Shown here piece by piece: positions 1 to 11,566 of a stretch of DNA of 64,000 nt. The notes under the pieces were generated by a model. The model saw only the letters and a program-made list of their open reading frames with translations, was not told the origin of the DNA and ran no database searches. Each line of letters opens with the position of its first letter. Position 1 is the first letter of the stretch. The stretch is taken from the NCBI GenBank assembly GCA_020747065.1, contig JAGMVK010000006.1:124001-188000 (forward strand), given 5' to 3'. Origin of the DNA: Cadophora sp. MPI-SDFR-AT-0126 (taxonomy: Eukaryota > Ascomycota > Leotiomycetes > Helotiales > Ploettnerulaceae). A program made the translations under genes and the position numbers.

Positions 1-1390
1 GAAGCTCTCGCTAATCGACTACTATAGACAGAAGCTTCTGTTTTACATAAGGCTAATGAACTTATTACTATAAAGGATACTAATTGTATTAAATACCTTA
101 AAAAGCATAAAATAGAATAACTTACGATTACTACTAAAGCTTAGGAAGTTATTCGAGAAATAGAAGAGCTAGCTTATAGCGAAAAATCATAGATTAAGTA
201 ATCCTCTCTTAAAAGTAGACTACCCTTAAATAATATTATAGATAGAATTCTTAAGTTAGAATAAGATAGTAAAGATAAAGAGAATCATAAGAAAAGTCTC
301 TAAGAACAGACTTATTAGATTAAAGATAACCTTAAAGCTAAGGAGAAGGATAACTTACTTAGTAATAAGGAAAATAATAATCTAGAAATCAGCTCTAATA
401 TAACTAGCGATCCTGAACTATTAGTTAGAAGAGAAGAGAAAGCTAAAACTTATAAAAGTGCTCTTTTAGATAAGGACGTTAGAAGCGTTTCAGAATTAAA
501 GCGTCTTATTAAAGAAGATTATATTAAACCTACTAGTAATCCGGATTCACTAGTTAACCTTAGTAAAAAGAGAGCTAAAGGTTATAACTTAGAGGAAAGC
601 TCCTAACTTAAAAGTAGTATTACTAAAGAAGACCCTACTAATTTAACTCTTAATCCGGGATTAGGGGTTATCTAAAGTACTAATAGTAGTTAAGAGATTA
701 GCTAATAATTAAAAGAGGAACTTCGCATAATATAAGATATTAATAATAATTAAACTACTAACCCTTTTAGTATTAGCGAGTAAGCTAAAAGATAAAATAA
801 ACTAGCTACGCTTCGTACTCTTAGATCAGAGACTACTAATATAGAAGGCAGAGATAAGGTTTAAGAAGTTGGTAATATTAGTTATAATACTACGCGAAGA
901 GAGAGATTTCTTAAGAGACTTATCGCCTAAGAGTAAGTTTTAGGATCTAATAATACAAGTAAGGGAGATAATATTAATAAAACCGGGCTTACTACTATAA
1001 AAAGAGCTATATAAGAGGCTATGATTTAATAAGCTTAGGCTATAAGTGTATAAGCTTACTCTTAAACTCTAATACTTAAGTTAAAGTTTCGGCTAATTAT
1101 ACCTCAATTAACCCTAGTAAAGACCGCGCCTCTTTTTACTCTTACTAAAGACTCTTATATAACTTACACGAATTCGGGATATCCTTTAAGAAGTTCTATA
1201 AAGAGTATCTCTTATATCTTACTTAATATTAACCTTAGAGAAAAGGAAGAGGACACTTACCCTCCTCTAAAGAAGAGCGGAGGAAAGTGTAAAGCTAGAG
1301 ATTCTATAGAATTAAAGAAGGTAGTAAAGAAAGTAAAGAAGACGAAGAGCGCTTAAGTTAAGGAACTAGTAATAGAGTACTTGTAAATTT
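1..1390 (+). repeat. RIP-mutated degenerate repeat ORF, family unknown
   Basis: AT-rich sequence in which one forward frame runs from the left edge to about 1385. It is interrupted only by TAA/TAG codons that would be CAA/CAG before RIP. Reading through them gives a Lys/Glu/Ser-rich, gag-like polypeptide with no domain I recognise. It could be a retroelement ORF1 or gag. The left end is outside the window. Confidence 0.4.
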
Positions 1391-2500
1391 AGATTACAAG
1401 TAAAATTAAGCTATATATTAAAGAGTAAAAATAAGGTAATAATAAGGTTTAATTCCTTTTTAAAAGTAATACTATAGTATAGGTAAGAGTAGAGTTATCT
1501 TTTTCTTTTCCTTTACTTTTTCCTTCTTTCCTATACTAAATATACTTACTCTATAATCCTCTTATAGCAGTATAGCTAGGAATTATAGTTTAGGGCGACT
1601 ACTAAACTTAGTTAGAACAGATGTAATAAGGCGTATATTCAGAATCAGGGTATTACCTTAAGTAACCTTAGTTGCGAGCCTTAGCAAGCTCCCTCCGCTT
1701 ATAAGAGCTCCCCTCTACTTATAGAATTAGAAGAATTAAAGACTTTTTCCACCTTGAATTTCAGCTATAAGTGGCTTCTTATGTTTTGCTCCTAGGTTTA
1801 GTGACCTACTTAGTTTTGCGTTATACCAGCTCTTTAAAATAGTATTATTTTAAGTCAATTTAGTTGCTAAAGAATCATTTATTATATAAGTTAGTAAAAA
1901 TATTTATAAATTAATTAATAAGAGAGTAATATATCTTCGTTAAGATTATTTAAAATTCTAGCTATATTAAACGCTTTATGTTAAGTTTTATAATGCGCTA
2001 TATAATTAGAAGTTAAGTAATTTACCCTTTAATTTAAAAAGGTTTTAATATTTATTTTATTAATATATTTAATAATATAATTTAATGAAGGTTACTTACC
2101 AACAACTAGGATATAAGCATTTAATAGTAACAGTTTAATAATTTTCTGGCTTTCGGGCTCTTTTTTAGGCAAGTCTAAAACCTTAGAAAATAGCTTTTTT
2201 TTTAAAGATAAGAGGCTGCTCTTCAATATATGGGAATTAAGCGAGCCAATCAGAATGAGAGGAAGCGCAGTAGGTCTAACACGTGATTGGAGACAAAGTA
2301 AATTGCTTGCTTGCTTAAGAAAAGAGCTATAAGAGCTCTTTAGTAGTTATATATATAATATTAGCTTCTCTAGAAGCTTCGATGACTACGTAATCAACTT
2401 TTCTAGAAGCTTCGACTACGTAATCGAATACAAGAGTAATTTCCGAGCCGCGTAAGCAATGGAGATTACTTCGGCTATTCTCTAGCGTAGAATCGGCACA
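1391..2500. repeat. AT-rich RIP'd spacer with a short tandem duplication
   Basis: No gene is visible. At 2364-2397 and 2398-2428 a roughly 32-bp unit (TCTAGAAGCTTCGA followed by CTACGTAATC) occurs twice head to tail. The 2220-2460 stretch is less AT-rich than its surroundings. I see no terminal repeats. Confidence 0.4.
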
Positions 2501-4042
2501 AGTTACTAAAGTTAAAATCTAACACTAAGATTCAATTATCAAAAAAATTAACCCCTTAAGTCTCGCGGCTTTTACTAAAGCCCTTTATTTCTCTTTTAAC
2601 TATCAAATAAACCCAATTATAAATTTTAATAAGAAAAAAGCCTCGGCTAATTGTAAACGCTAATAAGTAATTCTTCTTTTAAAAAACGTTACTATCTTCT
2701 AATAAATTTAAATAATTTAACGAAGACGAATATTTTATTAGTTACGAATATATTATTTATTAAAACAATAAGTTAATAAACACGGGCTACGGATTAATCA
2801 ACAATTGCTCTCACGTATTCGATACTAAGATAATCGAAGTATAAGAAAAATTAAAATACGCGGTTATATAGCCCTCACGCCGCCACTAACGATTATAGCT
2901 TTATATTAATAGTATTTTAATTATTTAGTATATCTGTAAAAATGTATCGAGCTCGTTATAATAAGATTTTTATAATATTCAAAACGTTATATAATTATTA
3001 AAAGCCCGAATTAAATAGTTACTAAATTATATAAATATTAAAAGCAATAAAACGGCCGATAAACTAGTCGATATTAGCGCTAAAAAAAACTTTTATAAAA
3101 CGAGGGACTAATTTTTCTCTTTATTTTAAATAATATTCGCTCGGTATATAATAAATTAAAAAGATAAGTATAAAGCCCTTAATAAGCAAAATGTAATATT
3201 ATATTATCGGCTTAATATAAATAATAAGAACTTAAGTATTCGGTAAAATTACTATTAAAACTAAAGCTCGCACGTATTATACTTTACCGTTTATTCGCCC
3301 TCCGAACTTCTTATAACAACTTCTTTTAATATTATATTAAATACTGTTATAAAGATATTAAACTCGAATACTTTTATAAAAAGCATAAAGCCCCCGAATA
3401 TATTATATACTATTGCAAATTACAAGTATCTCTGCTTTTTAATTAATAGCCCGCACGCTTTAATTTTCTTCTTTTAATTAATAGAAAAAAAATCAATTAT
3501 TTAATTAGCCTTTTAGTTTTACCGTAACGCTTCGTCGACTTTTTAAACGTAACAGAACTTTATTATAAAATATATCCCCGATAAAAGCTAATATATTATA
3601 ATATTATATTTTAAAAACTTCGAGATATCGTAATACCCTCTCGGGGGAATTTTGTTTTATATTATACGATTACTAGGGGACTTTCTTTTATAAGTGTCTA
3701 AAAGTTTACTTTAAAATCATTTTCCTTTTATTAATAGTCTTTAATTGTAAACCTCGTTACTACAAATAGCTTTAAATCTAGATTTTCGATTATAAATTAT
3801 ACGCTTTTAGAGTAAAATTCGAGAGACACTCTCTACTTTTTATTTTGTGCTTATCCCGTAGTAGGGGAAAGGTCTTAGTCAAACGACCTTTTAGACGGTA
3901 ATTGCGCTTCTAATTTGCTTCCTAAGGCTGTCTTATACGTAACTCTTTAGCATAGCACGTCCCTATACCCTTCGGGAGGTTTCTAGGGCGATGGGCTTCG
4001 CCCACACCCGCCGGACGTAAACTAATATCATCATCATCACCT
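2500..4042 (+). mobile_element. Tad1-like LINE, RIP'd 3' part (RNase H and 3' tail)
   Basis: In the forward frame around 2800-3100 a degenerate RNase H domain of the fungal LINE type can be read. It has a CSHVFD-like start (the A-x-F-D segment of LINE RNase H) and, further on, an N-K-T-A-D-K-L segment matching the G-N-E-x-A-D-x-L motif. A P-S-E-L-type C-terminal region follows near 3300. Most stops are CAA/CAG-derived TAA/TAG. From about 3850 the sequence becomes GC-normal, with short hairpins (CCCTTCGGGAGG, GGGCTTCGCCC), and it ends in a short ATC-repeat tail (near 4028-4040), which is typical of fungal Tad LINE 3' ends. The reverse transcriptase is not recognisable; the element is truncated or destroyed. 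Confidence 0.6.
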
Positions 4043-4272
4043 AATTTTAAGTTGAAAATCGAACAAGAGTTATTGTATCACCAACACACCAATTACAAGT
4101 GACCTAGCGTAAGGTCACGATACTAGACCGGATCGCGGGGCTGGGCCGCAGTCGCTTCTCGAGATATATAGAGTCTTCAAACCTGTTGTTGAAAGCCAAG
4201 GTCGCACAAGGCTTTGGTCGTGAGGCTCGGATATTGTTCAACTTCAATACGAAACCTTTCCAAGCAACCATC

Positions 4273-5082
4273 ATGCGCGCGCTTGGCTGTTCACTCGCGC
4301 TCGACCCATCCTCCCTTTAACGTCCGCTCTCCTCTCCCGCCGCGCCTTCAACGATCCCGTTGGGATATACCTCCAAGAAATGTGCTACCCCATCTTCAAC
4401 AACAACTCCAGAAGCGCCACTCTCCACCTCACATCCCCAATAAAAATATCCTCTCTCGCCAACTCACCTTTTCCCTGCGAACAAGATCTTTACCTCCAAC
4501 AAGTCTGCGCCGCTAACGGAACAACCGTCAACGATTTCCTCGCAGAACAACAATGTCTCTGTCAAGGATCCTACTTCACCGCCGCCGCCAGCTGTGAGAA
4601 TGCTACCTCGCTCACGGCTACCAATTATTCACTGCTGAAGAATCGGCTGGCAATATCTCGACATTGAGTGTTGCGGAATGTGCACCGACTCCACCATTCC
4701 AACCATTCAGTAACCTATTGCCGGTGGCCAATCTTACGAGTATCAGTTTGAGTCCATTGTTGACTCTCGGTCAAGATCAGTTCCCGAATATGACTGCTGT
4801 GAGTAATTATGCGACAGAGACAGGCAGGGCTACGCCAGGAAGTATTACAGGGAGTGCGACGGCTAGATTGACAAGTTGGACGAATTTTGATGGCGGTCGG
4901 TATACGCCGACGAGCACTCCTCCGAATTCTGGAACGGGAAGCGCGAGTAGTGTGAGCGCGACGGCGGCTTCTGGGACAGGTTCTGGAGCTCAGAGTCAGA
5001 GTACGAATGCTGCTGCTACGAGGGTGTAGGATTTGTTGCAGGAATGCTGGCTGCGGGAGTTGGGGTTGTGGCTATGTTATAA
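4273..5082 (+). pseudogene. Frameshifted Cys-rich GPI-anchored secreted protein
   Basis: Three frames join into one coherent secreted protein. It starts at ATG 4273 with MRAL and a hydrophobic leader that stops at 4318 unless the frame shifts before Leu-Pro-Leu-Thr-Ser-Ala-Leu-Leu. The second frame (about 4300-4605) carries a Cys-patterned domain with C-L-C-x-G-S-Y-F and S-C-E. After a one-base shift near 4603 the third frame reads C-Y-L-A-H-G-Y and then a Ser/Thr/Gly-rich stalk. A last one-base shift near 5026 opens a hydrophobic tail (G-F-V-A-G-M-L-A-A-G-V-G-V-V-A-M-L) ending at TAA 5080, typical of a GPI-anchor signal. I recognise the general C-L-C-x-G-x-F...C-x-x-C pattern of fungal cell-wall proteins but no named family. 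All breaks are single-base, so assembly error is an alternative to true decay. Confidence 0.65.
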
Positions 5083-5436
5083 TTTTAATATTAATGATGA
5101 GACTCACTTTGATTTATATATTCAATCGTCACAGAAAACTATCGTCCTCCAGTTATTGAAAACTTGCAAAGTGCGACTCGCGAAGGTTTCAGAGGCTTAA
5201 GGGGAAGGGAGTTTAGTGACGAAAAGGGGTGTTGATTTATCCAATCCATCAAGCCTCTCGAGACGTCTCGGTTATGCATCCTTTCGGGGACGAATGCAAG
5301 CCACCCCCATTGTTGCACGTGAGATTCGCAATTCGAATTCTTGAAGCCTGCTGAGACAATTCAGCCCCGCCTTCTTCACCACATGAAAGCCTTCAATTCT
5401 GTGTTTTCGCCTCCTCCATCCACCCTCTCTGCAGGT

Positions 5437-5443
5437 CTATATA
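5437..5443 (+). promoter_or_regulatory. Probable TATA box of the HeLo-like gene
   Basis: TATATAT lies about 25 bases upstream of CACAATGG, the start of the gene at 5465, and is preceded by a CT-rich stretch (CGCCTCCTCCATCCACCC). This is a normal fungal core-promoter arrangement, although the 5' UTR would then be very short. Confidence 0.4.
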
Positions 5444-5464
5444 TGGCCATACTCATGCACCACA

Positions 5465-6949
5465 ATGGACCCCTTATCTGCAACCACCGGCTGCCTAGCT
5501 CTTATCTCAGCCGTGGGAAAGACTGCCTTGGCTATCAGTGACTTCGTTCAAAGCTGTCGCGAAGCCAAAGATGACCTCGCTACCGTTTCTACACAGCTCT
5601 CCGAGCTTCAATCCATCCTGAAACTCTTGAAAGATAGCAGTGCCTTGGTAGACGAGGACCCAGATATCAAGCCTCTGAAAATTCAGATCTTGTCCATAAT
5701 TTCAAATTGCAACGGCGTTCTTTTGGATATCCAGAAGGTATTGAAAGGTCTCACAGGTCGAACGGCATCGATCAAATGGGTTGCTTTCGGGAAGAAGGAA
5801 GTGACCGCTCTGCGCGTCTTGCTAGATAATCATCGAGGTTCACTAAGTATTGCAGTGCAGCTCGTCTCCATGTAAGTCGCTTGCTGGGTCAAGTCACGAG
5901 TATACGCTGATTTGGAGCGCGAAAAGTTCACATACTACCACGATCCGAACAGACGTCGGAACCATCAAAGAAGACACGAGCCAGATTCCGCAAATCTTGG
6001 AAGAATTAGCACACCTTCGAGCTCTGGTTGCCAATTCTGAAGTCTCGGCAGCTACTTCAAATGAGAGTTATGCTTTGCAGAAGAATCTCGATGGGTTGGT
6101 CTCGTACGCCGACACAGTTTCCGCGGAAAAATGGCAGGACTCGGAGAAATGGAACTTAAACGTTCCGAAGAGGTAACATAAAGCATGTGTATCTGCATTT
6201 CCTTGACTGACAACGCCAGTGCTTCTACTGCTACCGACCAAGCGGAGAGCAGGGTCTCTTCCAAAAGCGACGTCCCATTCTTTAACCACAATATCAACCA
6301 AGACTGCTACCAAAAAATGAAGAAAATAGTTCGAGATGGTGAAGAAATAATCTGGGTAGCATTCTCTACAGCAGGTCGAGATGGCTGGAGCATTTTGTGC
6401 AAAAGCGGAGCCTACTTCAACCACAACATTCCTGAGCATTGCCATAACGCAATGGCTAAACTCTCGAAAGACGGAGCAAAAGTCAGACGAGTAGCATTCA
6501 CCTATTCCGGTGAAGGCTGGAGCATCGTCAATGACCGTGGTATTTATCTCAACCATAACATTCCAGACGAATGCCACACAAAAATGGGAGAGTTATCCCA
6601 GAATGGCGCGAAGATTATATCAGTTGCGTTTCCTCCTGGAAGGGGAAATAGCTGGAGTATTGCTAATGATGTTGGCGCCTATTGGAACCGCAATATCCCC
6701 GATGAGTGTCATGAGAAGATAATAGAGCTGTCGAGAGGCGCGGCAAAGATTGTTTGTGTTGCTTTTCCTGCAAAAGGAGGGAATAGTTGGAGCGTTATCA
6801 ATGATCGGGGGGATTACTTCAACCGGAACATTCCAGATGAAGCGCACTCGCAATTTGGAACCCTGCCAAATATATGTGGGCCTGTGAGAGTGGTTGCGTT
6901 TGACCCGAATGGAAGCGGGTGGTCAGTGATAGCTAGCAGTCGCAAGTAA
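5465..6949 (+). CDS. HeLo-like N-terminal protein with five tandem W-S/N-I-P repeats
   Basis: Three exons, 5465-5871, 5927-6172 and 6220-6949, give 460 residues. The introns (55 and 47 nt) have GTAAGT..AAG and GTAACA..CAG borders, and both joins keep frame. Residues 1-190 match the fungal STAND N-terminal HeLo-like helical domain: it starts MDPLS, has T-x-L-S-E-L-Q near residue 45 and a D-T-S-Q-I-P-x-I-L-E-E segment after the first intron. Residues from about 235 on are five repeats of 44-46 residues, each with F/Y-N-x-N-I-P-D-E-C-H, A-K-I/V, V-A-F and G-W-S-I/V. Similar W-V-V/N-I-P repeats occur in bacterial proteins of unknown function. No NACHT or NB-ARC domain is present. By analogy with HeLo-like proteins it may be a membrane-active cell-death or allorecognition protein with a repeat sensor; that role is inference. 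The gene appears intact, and it neighbours an NLR-like gene. Confidence 0.85.
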
Positions 6950-8038
6950 TATCCATCTTGCACTAAATACATATCACTGTGCGAATTTATCAACAGTATC
7001 ATAGAATGATCTAATGTGCCTGCTTCGGGTATACATGCTAGACTAGAAAGTTTGATTCTTCATGAAGCGCTTTTTGGTAGCTTTTTTGTTTCTACCTTTG
7101 TCATTCAGATTCTAGAGCTTTCGTGCTATATATCGCTTCATCTCGTTGAATTGAGCTATTTTATAAACTTGTAGAAATGAGAACTTTATGTTGCAACTAG
7201 TCTAAATGTTTACGTTTCATTGAAGGTCGTATTGAACCGCCGTCTAACTTTATTTCCTGCACGATAAGAACTTCTTGTACGGGTCCAGTCGTCCTTTGTC
7301 CTTGAAAGCAGGTGGAGGTAGCCTGTAAAGGCACATTCGACGCTTTATCTTTTCGACGCCCCCATGGTGACCGTTGACTTCGTCGCCCCCAGGGGGCTGA
7401 TGTTGCGTGATGTGCGTTAACGTGCTGTGGCTGGCGTTAGATCTGGTTTGAAAAGCGGTGCTATCGGAAGAACAGATACGGCATACAGTCTATAGATGGA
7501 TGGCGATGTGCCTCTTACAACATACTTCAACTCCGAGAAGGTTTCCAGGTCCGAGATTTTGAGGGCATCAATTGCGCAGTTCTGCCGCCGTACAACCGTC
7601 ATCAAGAAATCTCCTGTCTTGAGCGAATAGAGTGGTTTAGCACCCCAAAATAAAGCAGTTGAATAATGCTTATCAAACCCTCCCGTACAGCTCTGGGATT
7701 GACACACAAGCTTCAGTTGGCCATGAGGCGGTCGAAGCGGAATTTACCGAGAACCCAGTCACGTGGCACTCTACGAAGACAAAGCCATCTCGAGAAGTCT
7801 TCGTCGGGCCAGCAAAGTCGAACTCCCACCTGTCCGTGGTGCTGGCTACGAACCTACGGTTATAATATTATTGCAGAGCCGACGAGAGACGAGCGCATAC
7901 AGCTGGAGCTAGTGATGTTGTAGTGTGGTATTGAGGTTATTGGAATTTCATTGTCGAGTTTACAAGGTCTTCCGAAGGAGAGGCAAGTATATCCATAACA
8001 CCAAGGTACCAACTACTACATCGCTAAACTTTCTATAG
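6950..8038. other. Intergenic, possible decayed 5' part of the NLR-like gene
   Basis: GC-normal sequence. Reverse ORF 7417-7707 (96 codons) and forward ORFs 7659-7923 overlap and match nothing I know. NLR proteins of the type downstream usually carry several hundred more N-terminal residues (DUF7708-like). If those ever existed here, they should lie in 7650-8038, but no convincing remnant is readable. Confidence 0.3.
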
Positions 8039-11000
8039 CATGGATCATATTCTTCGACAGCCTTTGGATGGCTTTCGATTACCGTTTTCAAAACATCCTG
8101 GAGCGAGTTTCTCAATTGGACCACCTTTTAACAGAGGAAAATATGTCTATAAACCTTGAAGCGGTACAGGACCAGAGGATTGAACGTGAACAAAACGTTG
8201 TCCGCCAAGAAAAAAGAAGGAGAGACTTCTCTATTCATGACACGCTGTCTTGGCTTAATCTCGAAGAGGATGACGACCGACTTGAGATTCTGTCGAGTAA
8301 GAGACACGTGGACACTTGTCATTGGATACTCAAGAATGGCTTATTTCAACATTGGAAGGATGACCGAGACAGTGACCCTATTCTCTGGCTGAAAGGCATC
8401 CCTGGAGCTGGTAAACAACCCCTCCTCTATTTATCCAGGTCTTGTCAATTAAACAATAAATAGGAAAAACTATCTTGAGTACTTTCCTCATACAGTCTAT
8501 ACAACAGGATCCCGCCATTACGTCTGCGTACCATTTCTGCAACAGTCACACGTACGGCAAGGATTTGCTCGGGAGATTCTTGCGAAGCTTCTCAGCTCAA
8601 TTATTTGGCGGTAATTTGGAACTCGGGCCCTATATATTAGACAAATATGCGAACAAGGGCTTTTCTCCGACTAAACCGCAAATGCGAGCACTACTCTCCG
8701 AGCTTCTAGAGGTGATACCATCTGTCCGACTTATACTTGACGGAATAGATGAATACTCAGAGTCTGACCAAAGAAGTATCCTGACAGAACTCTTGTCTCT
8801 TTCAGAGACGTCTAGAGGCCGATGCAAAATCTTGATCTCCAGTCGGGAGAGCCTTCAGATAAAGAAAATCTTGAGCTCCAAGCCAACGTTATCTTTACGA
8901 GAATATCATGGGCAGATCCAAGCAGACATTAGTGCCTACTTACACGAGAGTCTTGAGGATTGCCGCGAGAGATTCAGTAATGCGTTGATTGACAGCGTGG
9001 AAACCAGGGTCTTGGAGAAAGCTGACGGTTCTCCTACCATCCCGTCATTGATTCGACGATTATTGACCTGTTCTAGGTATGTTTCTTTATGCGAGATGTG
9101 CCGTAAAGGCTCTGGAAACTTGCTTCACTGTCCATGAGTTGTTGGAGGATATAACAACGAAATCACGCCGAGATTTAGTCTCTGTGTGAGTCAAGCCCCC
9201 GCCCTCAAGTTCCTCTCTCTGACCAACCTAACATAACATAACGCAGGTACGACCGTATACTTAGTCTTATGAAAGCGGATTTGGATGAGGGATTGTGGAA
9301 TATAGCTAGGCTTATTCTTCAATGAGTATCTTACTCTTTTCGAACCTTGAAATTCTACGAAATTCGAGATGCAATCGTATTTCATAGTCAAGGGGTGGCC
9401 CTCGATGAACACACCCGGATACAAGGTGAAAGAATCTTCGATTTATGTTTACCTCTATTAGTAGAGGGGCCTAACCATACTATCGAGTTTTTTCACAATT
9501 CTGCCAAAGAGTGAGTTCCCAAATACTGTACTTATCATATGTGATCTGACATCTATAGTTATCTTCTGCACGGGAGAAGCGGTCCCTTTTTGGACCGGAA
9601 CAAAGCCCACCATAATCTTGCTTTCTCATGTATTAATTACATGAAGTCGTGTCTATGCTTCCTGGACAACAAAACCTCGGAAAAAGCCATCAACAGCCGT
9701 GTCGTGAAAGGATTTCATGGATTACACCAGTACGCCAATGAATTTTGGGTTCCATCATCTGGTTCAACATGCAAAGTTTGGACATGCCGCTGAGGTTGAG
9801 GATTTGAAGGAGCCACTGAAAGGGATTGAAGAATTCTGGAAGGCGGAGCCTGGCACATGCGCGAGGAGATTACGGTTGAACACAGCTTCGGTAGACAGTA
9901 TCGAAACCCAGTTGCAGGTGATGAGTTTTCTCCCTCAAGCTCAACGCATGGGACGCGATATTCTTACACTCCGTCGCTTTCTGGCGCAAGGGAATTGTGA
10001 GCATGCTGAACCTGAATGTAAGCAAGCAAGCAAGCAGTATTTGTCTTATCTGCTTACAGAGTAATAGTCTTGCAAAACGAGGAGCTCCGTCTAGATCCAA
10101 CATGGTTTAGCAAAGTCAATCAGCGTTACCAGACCATCGTCCTCTCACTTATTCAAAGTTCGGCAGACAGCCTTCCCCCAGGTGTTAGTTTGCAAGAAGT
10201 TGAGCAGTTTCAGCATGTTTACACAAGCTCCGTATATAGTTGTGGCTATTTGCAATGCCCCCACTACTCAGACGGGTTCTTTTCATCTGTGGGTCGTAAT
10301 ATACATGAGAAGATCCATACCAGACCTCTCCGCTACGCGGATTCTTCTTGTGAATTTTATGGAAGAAGCTTTACGAGTCAGATTGGGCTGTTGGAGCACA
10401 ATCGAAAATATCATCTAGCACCAGAGGACCCAGATGACCAGTCTTTTCCCCAACCCGAGCCTGAAGATGTCAAGGGAGATGTTTCTGTTGGATTTCACGA
10501 TTCTGGCTATGGTAGCCATGTTCCCACAGACGCTTCAGACCCTTCAATTAAGCCAACTCCTTTGGACTCGGAAGAACTTCCACTTCCCGAAATCAGTAAT
10601 GAAGAGCAAAAGGATAGCGATACCATATCTCTTGCTTCCTTCACAGATGAGATTAACTCTAAAGTGTCTACTAGAAGGAGCCCAGAGGAGGTCGCTGCAG
10701 AGGAGCATTTAGGGTTGCTACTAGCGCAAAACGAAGAGATGAGAAGACTTTACGAGTTTGCAATTTCTCAGATTAGCAAAGAACGACTTATCCAGAACCT
10801 CAGAAGACTGCTGAAACAGTACCATCTAGATCTTTGCAGGTTCGCAAAGACTAACTTGGAAAAGGCAACCGCTCATTTACTTCGAAGCCGGTGGAGCAGA
10901 GTCAGGATCGCACAAATGATTTCTGAACAGGTGGTACAGCGGAATACCGGAGAAGATCTGGAACAACCACTCGCTGAGGTTCCTCGCAAAATATTAGATC

Positions 11001-11323
11001 TCGAGGCATGGATTGCCGGAAATGCAGGATTGGCAAATCTCAAGATAGGAGAATCCTTTGATCAAGTGCCTGAAGAATGGAATGGCGCAGAGCCAGCTTA
11101 CGATGAGCCCTCGGCACTCCGGGAAGATGACAGCTCTGATGAGAGCGACGAGGAAGCTAACCTCTTAACGCATTTACTGCCAAGAATATCGGAAGCACAT
11201 AAATTCCTCATGGAAGGAGAGTCTTTCCTCAGGCTCCTAACAACCTTCCGGAATTTTTTAATGCCAGCATCCCTCTCCCATCTGACTCGAGTCTGCAGAT
11301 GGGCAATCCAGAGCATGTTCTAG
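8039..11323 (+). pseudogene. NACHT NTPase with C-terminal C2H2 zinc fingers (NLR-like), decayed
   Basis: Exons can be followed at 8039-8410, 8464-9027, 9077-9185, 9247-9510, 9559-10017 and 10062-11323, all with GT..AG introns. The first exon begins inside an N-terminal helical region (W-I-I-F-F-D-S-L-W), so the 5' end is missing. Splicing at 8410/8464 rebuilds the P-loop G-I-P-G-A-G-K-T. Walker B-like R-L-I-L-D-G-I-D-E-Y and the R-C-K-I-L-I-S-S-R-E sensor follow. The A-D-G-M-F-L-Y-A-R and H-N-S-A-K-D-Y-L motifs after NACHT are typical of fungal NLR-like proteins. Near residue 60 of the last exon are two C2H2-type fingers, with one expected Cys replaced by Tyr (R-P-L-R-Y-A-D-S-S-C). The gene is broken by an in-frame TGA at 9323-9325 (Trp expected), by an extra G in GGG 9747-9749 (frameshift), and by LINE sequence replacing its 3' end after about 11275. 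Confidence 0.75.
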
Positions 11324-11566
11324 GTGAACAAGGACGTGGAGGCCGAACAGGTGCCAATACAATCCCCAGACATGGCAGCAGCGGTCATCAGGCTCCCAGA
11401 ACGGTCGGTTCTGGTAGCCTCTGTCTACGTACCAGGGTGCGACCCCCAGGCATTACGAGACACTTGCCAGAGCCTACGGAAAGCCATCAAGGAGGTGAGG
11501 AGGAAAGCAGATACAGTAGTAGAGCTAAAGCGCGAAGGGAATCGTGGCCACGGATTAGGATAGCAT
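11275..11566 (+). mobile_element. Tad1-like LINE fragment (endonuclease domain)
   Basis: The frame entering through W-A-I-Q-S-M and continuing after a TAG as V-N-K-D-V-E-A-E-Q-V-P-I, then A-A-A-V-I-R-L-P-E-R-S-V-L-V-A-S-V-Y-V, is the C-terminal part of the exonuclease-endonuclease-phosphatase domain of fungal LINE ORF2. It stops being recognisable at about 11560, before the usual G-D-F-N motif. Codons here are not RIP-mutated apart from the TAG. It is fused to the end of the NLR-like frame, so that ORF's last roughly 15 residues are LINE-encoded. Confidence 0.7.
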
